NCBI GenBank assembly: GCA_028706835.1
Contig: JAQTVL010000135.1
Location: 1-9,320, forward strand
Source of the DNA: Phycisphaerae bacterium
Lineage (GTDB): Bacteria; Planctomycetota; Phycisphaerae; JAJVII01
Direction of reading: 5' to 3'
Length of the DNA: 9,320 nt
The first letter of the stretch is position 1; the number at the start of each line of letters is the position of its first letter. Shown here in pieces: positions 1 to 5,847 of this stretch. The notes under the pieces were generated by a model. The model worked only from the letters and a program-made list of their open reading frames with translations, was not told where the DNA came from and ran no database searches. The position numbers and the translations under genes were made by a program.

Positions 1-1
1 C

Positions 2-181
2 CAGCACTACCCGAGCATCGGCTGCGCGCCGTGTACGCGGGCCGTCGAGCCCGGACAGGACATCCGGGCCGGGCGGTGGTGGTGGGAGCGCGCGGACCAC
101 AAGGAGTGCGGACTGCACACGGTCAACGGCAAGCTCGTCCGCAAGTCGCAACACAATCCTTCGGAGAAGAAGCAGCCATGA
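2..181 (+). CDS. cysH: Assimilatory APS reductase (CysH), C-terminal fragment
   Basis: Only the last 59 codons are in the window; the gene begins to the left. The protein reduces adenosine 5'-phosphosulfate (APS) to sulfite and AMP in the cytoplasm with thioredoxin-type reductant. Two signatures are visible: SIGCAPCTRAVEP (visible residues 5-17, cysteines 8 and 11) and KECGLH (34-39, cysteine 36). In this family the ECG(I/L)H cysteine is the nucleophile that forms the sulfo-enzyme intermediate. The CxxC is half of the CC/CxxC set that ligates a [4Fe-4S] cluster in APS-using enzymes and is missing from classical PAPS reductases such as the E. coli one. APS is therefore the likely substrate, although the upstream CC pair is outside the window. 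A polar tail of about 20 residues follows ECGLH. The stop overlaps the start of the next gene (ATGA), indicating one transcript and probable translational coupling. Confidence 0.93.
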   Translation, partial: QHYPSIGCAPCTRAVEPGQDIRAGRWWWERADHKECGLHTVNGKLVRKSQHNPSEKKQP

Positions 182-1149
182 GTCTGGAACTGTTCAATCA
201 ATCCGGCCCGAACGCTGTCGCCGGACAGGCAGCCGCCGTCCCGCCCTCGGCCGATCTGGACCTGACCCCGGCGGCCGCCCTGCGAATCCGCCACGCCGCC
301 GCCTGGCTGCTGGTCGTCGGCATCGCCGTCGCCCTGGCGATTGTCGACGGCCGGTTCGGTTGGCTGACACATTCTTCGAGCGTGTCCCCGGCGCTTGCCC
401 ACACCACGCTGTGGATTCTGCTGCTGGCGCTGGCGTGCGAGTTCATGGACGCGACCATCGGCATGGGCTACGGCACGACGCTGGTGCCGCTGCTGTTCGT
501 GCTCAAGCTTCCGCCGGCGGTGAAGGAGGCCGCGCTGCTCAGTCAGCTCCTGGCCAATATTTCGGTATCCTTCTTCCACCACCAGGCCGGCAATTACAAC
601 TTCTGGAAGGATCACGCGACGCGGAACACCGGCCTGCTGATGGGAGGCGTGGGGTTGGTCGTGGCGGTCCTGGCGGAAACCCTCACCATCAGGATGCCGC
701 AGCACTATCTCCGCCCGGGCATTACGATCATGGTCATCGCGATCGGCGTGTTCATGCTGGCTGCCGGCGGGCTGAAGATCCGGTTTCGCATGCGAAACGT
801 CGGCGTGTTGGCGGCGGTCGCCGGCTTCAACAAGGCGTTCAGCGGCGGCGGGTATGGGCCGCTGGTCGCAGGCGGGCAGGTGCTGGTCGGGTTGCCCGTT
901 CGGGCGGCGGTGGCCTCGACGGCCATCGCGGAGGCGATCGTATGCACCGCGGCCGTGACCACCTACTACCTGCACGGCAAGGTGATCCCGATGTACCTGC
1001 TGCTGCCGATGTGCGTCGGCGCCCTGCTGAGCACGCCGCTGTCCGCCATCACGCTGCGGCGGCTGCCCGCCCGGCTGGTCAAGAAGATCATGGCCTTCGC
1101 GATCGTCGCGATCGGCCTGTACGCCCTTTATCAGGGCAAGGGCGTCTGA
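178..1149 (+). CDS. TauE/SafE-family membrane transporter of the sulfur operon
   Basis: A 323-residue integral membrane protein of the TauE/SafE (DUF81) family, whose members move sulfite, sulfonates or related anions across the inner membrane. A soluble N-terminal stretch of about 40 residues is followed by hydrophobic segments near 42-58, 73-110, 150-170, 180-200, 206-235, 245-262, 270-290 and 302-319. The two internal repeats of the family can be seen: DATIGMGYGT (91-100) in the first half and FNKAFSGGGYGPL (217-229) in the second. The ATG at 178 overlaps the cysH stop and has GGAGAAG upstream at 163-169; an in-frame ATG at 31 lies inside cysH and is rejected. No sulfate ABC transporter or SulP gene is visible. 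From its place between cysH and cysD, sulfate uptake or export of toxic excess sulfite are both plausible. The direction and the substrate are inference. Confidence 0.88.
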   Translation: MSLELFNQSGPNAVAGQAAAVPPSADLDLTPAAALRIRHAAAWLLVVGIAVALAIVDGRFGWLTHSSSVSPALAHTTLWILLLALACEFMDATIGMGYGTTLVPLLFVLKLPPAVKEAALLSQLLANISVSFFHHQAGNYNFWKDHATRNTGLLMGGVGLVVAVLAETLTIRMPQHYLRPGITIMVIAIGVFMLAAGGLKIRFRMRNVGVLAAVAGFNKAFSGGGYGPLVAGGQVLVGLPVRAAVASTAIAEAIVCTAAVTTYYLHGKVIPMYLLLPMCVGALLSTPLSAITLRRLPARLVKKIMAFAIVAIGLYALYQGKGV

Positions 1150-1161
1150 ATCGAGGTATCC

Positions 1162-2043
1162 ATGGATCGCCTTCGTGAACTCGAATCGCAGAGCGTGTTC
1201 ATCCTTCGCGAGGCCTATCGCGAGTTCAAGCAGCTCGTGATGCTCTGGTCGATCGGCAAGGACAGCACGGTGATGTTGTGGCTGGCGCGGAAGGCCTTTT
1301 TCGGGCACGTGCCCTTCCCGCTCATGCACGTCGACACGCACCACAAGATTCCCGAGATGATCGAGTATCGCGACCGGTTCGCGATGCAGTGGAAGCTGCA
1401 CATGATCGTCGGGCAGCACGAGGCCGCCCTGGCCGCGAAGAAAACCTTCCCGGACGGGGCCGCGACGCGGCTCCAGTGTTGCGCGGCGCTGAAGACCGAG
1501 GCGCTTAAGAACACGCTGTCCGGCGTCTGGCCGCGATGGGTGCTCGACCTACAGACCGGCCAGTACTCCCGCACCACCGGCGGCCAACCGTTCACCGGCG
1601 TCATCGTCGGCGCCCGGGCCGACGAGGAAGGCAGCCGGTCGAAGGAGCGATACTTCTCGCCCCGCGACAAGCAGAGCGAGTGGGACGTGGCCGACCAGCC
1701 GCCGGAACTGTGGAACCAGTTTAAGACCGACTTCGCCCCCGGCACGCACGTGCGGATCCACCCGCTGCTGGATTGGACCGAGCTGAACGTGTGGGAGTAC
1801 ATCGAGCGGGAGAGCATCCCGGTGGTCAGCCTGTATTTCGACCACGGGGCCGGGCGGCGATACCGGTCGCTCGGCTGCGGGCCGTGCACCAAGCCGGTCG
1901 AGTCGACCGCGAAGAACGTGCGCGAGATCATCGAGGAGCTTCGCGGCGGCAAGTTCGCCAACATCGCCGAGCGCAGCGGCCGGGACCAGGACAAGGAAGA
2001 CGGCTACGGGCTCGAAACGCTCCGGCGTGACGGCTACATGTGA
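1162..2043 (+). CDS. cysD: Sulfate adenylyltransferase subunit 2 (CysD), with APS-reductase-like CC and CxxC
   Basis: This is the catalytic small subunit of heterodimeric ATP sulfurylase. It makes APS from sulfate and ATP, driven by GTP hydrolysis on the partner CysN. At 293 aa it is close to the usual length of about 300. The PP-loop ATP-binding motif SIGKDS is at 30-35. Other family landmarks are LARKAFF (41-47), PFPLMHVDT (51-59), GARADEEGSRSKER (150-163), WTELNVWEYI (205-214), YRSLGC (234-239) and the terminal GRDQ...RRDGYM. The gene starts 12 nt after the transporter stop, with GAGG at 1153-1156. Oddly, it has C106-C107 in CCAALKTEAL and C239-x2-C242 in GCGPCT. As recalled, the E. coli protein has HT at the first site and GCWPLT at the second, so three of these four cysteines are absent there. 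The four positions fall in motifs parallel to the CC...CxxC cluster ligands of APS reductase (CCxxRKxxPL and GCxPCTR), a distant relative. A bound Fe-S cluster is possible but unproven. Confidence 0.95.
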   Translation: MDRLRELESQSVFILREAYREFKQLVMLWSIGKDSTVMLWLARKAFFGHVPFPLMHVDTHHKIPEMIEYRDRFAMQWKLHMIVGQHEAALAAKKTFPDGAATRLQCCAALKTEALKNTLSGVWPRWVLDLQTGQYSRTTGGQPFTGVIVGARADEEGSRSKERYFSPRDKQSEWDVADQPPELWNQFKTDFAPGTHVRIHPLLDWTELNVWEYIERESIPVVSLYFDHGAGRRYRSLGCGPCTKPVESTAKNVREIIEELRGGKFANIAERSGRDQDKEDGYGLETLRRDGYM

Positions 2044-2046
2044 GAG

Positions 2047-2095
2047 AGTGGTCAGTGGTCAGTGGTCAGTGGTCGGTGGTCAGTGAACAGTGGTC
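2047..2095 (+). repeat. Heptamer tandem array, left arm (AGTGGTC, 7 units)
   Basis: Seven consecutive 7-bp units begin 3 nt after the cysD stop. Four are perfect AGTGGTC (2047-2074), followed by GGTGGTC, AGTGAAC and a final AGTGGTC (2089-2095). The array is the left arm of an inverted pair. Similar short tandem heptamers occur in intergenic DNA of some bacteria, such as the STRR sequences of cyanobacteria, but I cannot assign this one to a named family. Confidence 0.95.
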
Positions 2096-2117
2096 AGATG
2101 AGGAATGCGAGTTAGCT

Positions 2118-2173
2118 GACCACTGACCACTGACCACTGGCCACTGGCCACTGGCCACTGGCCACTGGCCACT
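2118..2173 (+). repeat. Heptamer tandem array, right arm (GACCACT x3, GGCCACT x5)
   Basis: Eight perfect-length 7-bp units: three GACCACT (2118-2138), the reverse complement of the left-arm unit, then five GGCCACT (2139-2173), which differ at one base. The GGCCACT block contains repeated TGGCCA palindromes. The sharp switch between two homogeneous blocks suggests growth by slippage of two unit variants. Copy number is likely to vary between strains and is prone to assembly error. Confidence 0.95.
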
Positions 2174-2183
2174 GAATCGTAGC

Positions 2184-2191
2184 GGGAGAGG
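2184..2191 (+). promoter_or_regulatory. Ribosome-binding site of cysN
   Basis: The purine run GGGAGAGG lies 2 nt before the ATG at 2194, with its GGGAG core 5 nt away, and about 10 nt after the base of the heptamer hairpin. It supports the ATG at 2194 over the internal ATG at 2239, which lacks a comparable site. Confidence 0.7.
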
Positions 2192-2193
2192 AC

Positions 2194-4050
2194 ATGCAGA
2201 TCTCCGCGGAAATATCGGATACCACGAACCATCGCGAGCAGATGGACATCGTCATCATCGGCCACGTCGACCACGGCAAGAGCACGCTGGTCGGGCGATT
2301 GCTGGCTGACACCGGGGCGCTGCCGCAGGGCAAACTCGACGCCGTCCGCGAGCAGTGCCGCCGCAACGCCAAGCCGTTCGAATACGCCTTTCTGCTCGAC
2401 GCCCTCAAGGAGGAGCAGTCGCAGGGCATCACCATCGACTCGGCCCGCTGCTTCTTCAAGTCGGCCCGGCGGGACTACATCATCATCGACGCGCCAGGCC
2501 ACCTGGAGTTCCTCAAGAACATGATCTCGGGCGCGGCCCGTGCCGAGGCTGGCCTGCTGGTCATCGACGCCCACGAGGGCGTGAAGGAGAACTCCCGCCG
2601 CCACGGCTATCTGATGAGCCTGCTGGGCATACGCCAGATCGCCGTGTGCGTGAACAAGATGGACCTGGTGAACTTCGACCGCGCAGCCTTCGAGTCGATC
2701 CGGGCGGAATACTCGGCATTCCTCGACCGCGTCGGCATCCGCCCGGCGGCGTTTCTTCCGATCAGCGCCCTTAACGGCGACAACATCGTCACCCGCTCGG
2801 CGCAGATGCCGTGGCACGACGGGCCGACCGTGCTCGATGTCGTCGACTCGTTCGTGAAGGAGCCGCTCCCCGTCGCCAAGCCCCTGCGCATGCCCGTGCA
2901 GGACGTCTACAAGTTCACCGAGCAGGGCGACGACCGGCGGATCATCGCCGGGCGAATCGAGACCGGCTCGGTCGCCGTCGGCGACGATGTGGTCTTCCAG
3001 CCGTCGGGCAAGCGGGCCCGCGTCGCAAGCATCGAGGCGTTCAACGCCGACTCGCCGGCGACCGCCGAGGCCGGCCAGTCCACCGGCGTCACGCTTGACA
3101 CCCAGCTCTACGTCCGCCCCGGCGAGGTGATGAGCCGACTCACCCAGCCGCAACCCCGGACCACCACCCGGCTGCGGGCGTCGCTGTTCTGGCTCAGCCA
3201 CCAGCCCATGATCCAGGGCAAACGCTACAAGCTCAAACTGGCGTCGGCCCGGCTGCCCGTCTGGCTGACGGAAGTGAAGACCGTGCTGGACGCCTCGTCG
3301 CTGGAGTCGGACTCGCAGCGGCGGCAGATCGAGCGGCACGACGTGGCTGAGTGCGTGCTGGAGACGCTCAAGCCGGTCGCGTGCGACCTGGCCGGCGATA
3401 TCCCGCAGTTGGGCCGATTCGTCATCATCGACAACTACGAGATCGCCGGCGGCGGCATCGTGCTGGCCGCGGAGCAGATGTCGGCGAGCCTGGCGGACCG
3501 CCACGTGCAGGCCCGCGAAAAGGCCTGGGACCGCAGCCGCATCGCGTCGGCGGCCCGTTCGTCGCGATACAACCAGCGGGCGACGCTCGTGCTGATCGCC
3601 GGGCCGGCCGGGTCCGGCAAGGCCGCGCTCGCCAAGCGGCTGGAAGAGAAGCTGTTCAGCGGCGGCCGGCTGGCATATTTCCTCGGCGTGTCGAACAGCC
3701 TGATGGGCATCAACGTCGACATGAACGCCTCCGGATTGGACGACCGCGACGAGTATCTCCGCCGCCTCGGCGAGGTGTCACACCTGTTCACCGACGCCGG
3801 GCTGATCCTGATTACCTCCGTGTCCGACCTCGACGACGACGAGCTCGACATCATCGCGACGCTGAACCAGCCGAACGACATGGTGATTGTCACCGTCGGC
3901 GAGAGCGAGTTGTCGCGTCGCAAACCGGACCTTCGGTTGCCCGCGATCGGACGCGCAACCGGCGCGAAGGCTGACCCCCTCGATTCCGCGTGCCTGGCGA
4001 TCCAGGAACTGCTACAGAACCGTCGCTATCTCCCGGAGTATTACCTGTGA
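2194..4050 (+). CDS. cysN: Sulfate adenylyltransferase subunit 1 (CysN) fused to a degenerate APS-kinase-like domain
   Basis: A 618-aa protein. Residues 16-225 form an EF-Tu-like GTPase with G1 GHVDHGKS (23-30), the QGITID region (77-82), G3 DAPGH (99-103), G4 NKMD (154-157) and G5-like SAL (191-193). Residues 230-435 are the two beta-barrel domains typical of CysN. As the GTPase subunit it couples GTP hydrolysis to APS synthesis by CysD. Residues 460-618 resemble APS kinase (CysC) but look inactive. The P-loop reads GPAGSGKA (470-477), with Ala where Ser/Thr binds Mg-nucleotide. The LDGDN position reads LGVSN (497-501). The KARxG lid and FTGI...PYE segments of CysC are not recognisable. The block DDRDEYLRRLGEVSHLF (516-532) and the following DAGLI are well preserved, showing the ancestry. 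An inactive domain fits an APS-reductase pathway that needs no PAPS. It could be structural or regulatory, like the inactive APS-kinase-like domain of fungal ATP sulfurylase. The stop overlaps the GTG of the next gene. Confidence 0.92.
   Translation: MQISAEISDTTNHREQMDIVIIGHVDHGKSTLVGRLLADTGALPQGKLDAVREQCRRNAKPFEYAFLLDALKEEQSQGITIDSARCFFKSARRDYIIIDAPGHLEFLKNMISGAARAEAGLLVIDAHEGVKENSRRHGYLMSLLGIRQIAVCVNKMDLVNFDRAAFESIRAEYSAFLDRVGIRPAAFLPISALNGDNIVTRSAQMPWHDGPTVLDVVDSFVKEPLPVAKPLRMPVQDVYKFTEQGDDRRIIAGRIETGSVAVGDDVVFQPSGKRARVASIEAFNADSPATAEAGQSTGVTLDTQLYVRPGEVMSRLTQPQPRTTTRLRASLFWLSHQPMIQGKRYKLKLASARLPVWLTEVKTVLDASSLESDSQRRQIERHDVAECVLETLKPVACDLAGDIPQLGRFVIIDNYEIAGGGIVLAAEQMSASLADRHVQAREKAWDRSRIASAARSSRYNQRATLVLIAGPAGSGKAALAKRLEEKLFSGGRLAYFLGVSNSLMGINVDMNASGLDDRDEYLRRLGEVSHLFTDAGLILITSVSDLDDDELDIIATLNQPNDMVIVTVGESELSRRKPDLRLPAIGRATGAKADPLDSACLAIQELLQNRRYLPEYYL
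4035..4038 (+). promoter_or_regulatory. Ribosome-binding site deciding the GTG start of the sulfite reductase
   Basis: GGAG inside the last codons of cysN, 8 nt before the GTG at 4047. It favours the GTGA-overlapping start over the in-frame ATG at 3990, which would put 57 nt inside cysN and add residues unrelated to the family. Confidence 0.65.
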
Positions 4051-5387
4051 CCAATCCGCTTCCGCATCCGAACTTCCCCTGCGACGCCCTGCCCTCCGAG
4101 GCCCGGCTGGCCAGGCTCCTGGGCGTCTACCCGCAGCGTGAGGAGGGGTTGCACCTTCAGCGCGTTCGCATCCCCGGTGGCCGGCTGACCGGCGCCCAGT
4201 GGCGTGCGATCGCCGCGATCGCGCGGGAGTTCGCCCCCGCCACGCCGCTGCACCTGACCACGCGGCAGGACATCGAAATCCACGACCTGGCCGCAGACCA
4301 GTTCCCAGCCGTGCAACGCCGCCTGGCCGACGCCGGCCTGAGCGGCTTGGGCGGCTGCGGCGACACGCTCCGCAACGTCACCGTCTGCGCGTGCTCCGGG
4401 CTGCGGGGCAAGCCGGACCTGATGCCGCTGGCGCTGCGGATTCAGCAGGAACTTCAATCGCAGGACTGGGTCTTCGACCTGCCGCGGAAGTTCAAGACCT
4501 CGCTGTCCGCGTGCAAGTCCGCCTGCGCGCAGCCATGGATCAACGACCTCGGCCTGATCGCCACAGAGCGCGACGGGCAACCGGGGTTTGAAGTTATTGC
4601 CGCCGGCTCGCTCGGCCCCAAGCCGGCGACGGGCGTTCGCTGCTTCGATTTCATCCCGGCGACTGACGCGATCCCGCTGGCGATCGCCGCCCTCCGCGTA
4701 TTCCACGCCCACGGCGATCGCAAGTCGCGCGGCACCGCCCGGCTGCGGCACGTCCGTCAGCGTCTGGGCGACGGCCCGTTCGTCGCGATGCTGCGTGAGG
4801 AATTCGACCGCGCCCGCGCCGAGAAGCCGGCTGCCGCCCCCGTGCCGGTCGGCAACGCCGACCCGATGGTCCGCCAGATTCTCACCTTTCCCAACGGCGA
4901 CGTCTCCCCCGCCGCCGCGGACGCCCTGGGCCAACTGGCCGACACGCTCCCGGTTCGCATCCTCGCCGACCACCGCGTGGTCGTCTTCGCCGCGGACGCC
5001 GCAACCATCGCGAGCACCCTCGCCCCCGTGCTGGCTGATGCCGCGCGTCCTCAGCCAACGGTCGTCGCCTGCCCCGGCACCAAGTGGTGCCACCGCGGAC
5101 TGGCCGACACGCGAAGCCTGGCCAACCGCATCCGCGCGGAACTGGCCAGCCAGTTCACCGCCGGCCCGACCGTTCGCATTTCCGGCTGCCCGAACGGCTG
5201 CGCCCAGAGCGGCGTGGCGCGGATCGGGTTGGTCGGCCGGGCGACCGGCCCGGTTGCCGACCGCCGCCAGGTGTTCGACCTGTCCACCGGCGGCGACGAC
5301 GGCCGCGGCCCCGCCCTGGCAACGCCGGCGGAGTCAGCCCTGTCGCCCGACGCAGTTCTGGCCCGGCTGGCGACCTTGGGCAGGTGA
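4047..5387 (+). CDS. sir: Siroheme/[4Fe-4S] sulfite reductase, ferredoxin type
   Basis: A 446-aa nitrite/sulfite reductase-family hemoprotein, short for the family (usually about 500-570). It reduces sulfite to sulfide with six electrons. Two ferredoxin-like half domains each precede a catalytic half. The siroheme-cluster ligands are complete: C342-x5-C348 (CPGTKWC) and C381-x3-C385 (CPNGC). Anion-binding positions known from E. coli CysI map to R73 (TTRQDIEI), R109 (GDTLRNVT) and K148/K150 (LPRKFK). The K-x-K pair is the sulfite reductase form; plant-type nitrite reductases have K-x-N. This, together with the operon, points to sulfite as substrate. No flavoprotein subunit (CysJ) is next to it, so ferredoxin is the likely donor. 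The start is GTG within a GTGA overlap with cysN, implying translational coupling. Extra cysteines in the N-terminal half (C114, C116, C156, C160) are unusual in number. It appears to be the last gene of the operon. Confidence 0.92.
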   Translation: MTNPLPHPNFPCDALPSEARLARLLGVYPQREEGLHLQRVRIPGGRLTGAQWRAIAAIAREFAPATPLHLTTRQDIEIHDLAADQFPAVQRRLADAGLSGLGGCGDTLRNVTVCACSGLRGKPDLMPLALRIQQELQSQDWVFDLPRKFKTSLSACKSACAQPWINDLGLIATERDGQPGFEVIAAGSLGPKPATGVRCFDFIPATDAIPLAIAALRVFHAHGDRKSRGTARLRHVRQRLGDGPFVAMLREEFDRARAEKPAAAPVPVGNADPMVRQILTFPNGDVSPAAADALGQLADTLPVRILADHRVVVFAADAATIASTLAPVLADAARPQPTVVACPGTKWCHRGLADTRSLANRIRAELASQFTAGPTVRISGCPNGCAQSGVARIGLVGRATGPVADRRQVFDLSTGGDDGRGPALATPAESALSPDAVLARLATLGR

Positions 5388-5399
5388 TGTTGAGACGCA

Positions 5400-5481
5400 C
5401 GGATGCTGTCGCATATTGACGGGCTGCTGTCGGATGCTGTGGCGTGCTGTGTTTGCTGCGGCAAACTGTGGCATATTCGGG
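5400..5481 (+). repeat. Degenerate short direct repeats (GCTGT / CGCATATT type)
   Basis: CGGATGCTGT occurs exactly at 5400-5409 and 5431-5440. GCTGTCGCATATTGACGGG (5405-5423) recurs as ACTGTGGCATATTCGGG (5465-5481). Between them the word GCTGT or a one-base variant returns about every 8-12 nt. The pattern looks like a decayed tandem repeat just after the sulfite reductase gene. No coding potential is evident. Confidence 0.6.
5451..5466 (+). terminator. Small perfect hairpin, possible weak terminator
   Basis: GTTTGC-TGCG-GCAAAC is a perfect 6-bp stem with a 4-nt loop, starting 63 nt after the sulfite reductase stop. No U-tract follows, so intrinsic termination is doubtful. It is listed because it is the only clear stem near the end of the sulfur operon. 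Confidence 0.25.
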
Positions 5482-5732
5482 ACTCCTGGAATCTGACCGA
5501 CGCCCCAGTTTGAACTCCCGGATCAATTGCGAGTTGACTTCCTACGCACACGATGGTAGCAATTATCAAGTGACGTTCTCGGGCTGATGTTCAGCCTGGG
5601 CGCTCTCTGCCCGCAGGAGATGATGAGCGTGGACGAAGGTGGTTGTAGCTGCCTGACCGACGCAGGACGCGCGACCGAGACACTTCGGCTGCGACCCGTC
5701 AGTCCGGCTTGGCCGCATGGAACAAACCCGGC

Positions 5733-5774
5733 GGCAGGAGGTGAGACGCCCTAACCGGCAGCGCACCTCCCGCC
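5733..5774 (+). promoter_or_regulatory. Stem-loop in the presumed mgtA leader
   Basis: GGAGGTG (5737-5743) pairs perfectly with CACCTCC (5764-5770). After one A-C mismatch the stem continues outward with GGC/GCC (5733-5735 with 5772-5774). An inner GCC-CTAACC-GGC stem can form in the 20-nt loop. It lies 74 nt before the mgtA start. Mg2+ transporter genes often carry control elements in their 5' leaders, so a regulatory role is possible. It does not match the M-box (ykoK) consensus beyond the short word GGTGAG, so no riboswitch class is assigned. Confidence 0.35.
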
Positions 5775-5847
5775 CATCGGCTAGCCTCTGGTTTGCCCCG
5801 TTCCGCGACCGCGGTTTCCCCCCTTCACGGCAAGCACGGAGTGCGGC

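Larger units (their letters stand above)
2047..2173 (+). promoter_or_regulatory. Predicted long RNA hairpin in the cysD-cysN spacer
   Basis: The left array (2047-2095) and right array (2118-2173) are inverted relative to each other around a 22-nt loop (2096-2117). Unit-by-unit pairing gives a stem of about 49 bp. The innermost pair is perfect, the next has two mismatches (AGTGAAC), and the third has one G-U wobble. The outer four pair AGUGGUC with GGCCACU, where the single difference is a G-U wobble tolerated in RNA. The stem ends about 10 nt before the cysN ribosome-binding site, which stays single-stranded. No U-tract follows, so a classical intrinsic terminator is unlikely. Possible roles are mRNA processing or stabilisation of the cysN-sir segment, or attenuation. 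The function is inferred and the structure was worked out by hand. Confidence 0.55.
5388..5847. other. Gene-free intergenic region between the sulfur operon and mgtA
   Basis: 460 nt with no convincing gene. The first 95 nt hold degenerate repeats and a 6-bp hairpin (separate entries). An exact 11-bp direct repeat, CTGACCGACGC, occurs at 5493-5503 and 5653-5663. TTGACT at 5534-5539 followed after 17 nt by TAGCAA is a poor sigma70-like pair, not called. A stable stem-loop lies at 5733-5774. The region should contain the end of the sulfur transcript and the promoter and leader of mgtA, but neither can be placed with confidence. Confidence 0.6.

Noticed and set aside
31..177. Upstream ATG that would extend the transporter by 49 residues
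   Set aside because: The extension overlaps the CysH C-terminal motifs in another frame and resembles no transporter sequence; the ATG at 178 has a ribosome-binding site and a stop/start overlap.
7..1419. 470-codon minus-strand frame opposite the transporter and cysD
   Set aside because: Shadow of two recognisable genes, with low-information Arg/His/Gln-rich translation.
2047..2173. CRISPR array
   Set aside because: The repeats are 7 bp, directly tandem and without spacers, and they switch orientation around a loop.
2080..3504. 474-codon minus-strand frame opposite cysN
   Set aside because: Shadow frame whose start also reads through the heptamer repeats; no domain is visible.
3990..4046. 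Upstream ATG for the sulfite reductase
   Set aside because: It lies deep inside cysN and adds a Pro/Thr-rich stretch; the GTG at 4047 has a well-placed GGAG and overlaps the cysN stop.
5534..5562. TTGACT, 17 nt, TAGCAA as a promoter for mgtA
   Set aside because: The -10 element matches only three of six consensus positions, and the promoter consensus of this organism is unknown.
5587..5754. 55-residue plus-strand ORF in the intergenic region
   Set aside because: No ribosome-binding site before its ATG, no recognisable motif, and its end runs into the leader stem-loop.
5737..5774. M-box (Mg2+) riboswitch
   Set aside because: Only the short word GGTGAG agrees; the remaining conserved blocks and the multi-helix layout are not seen.
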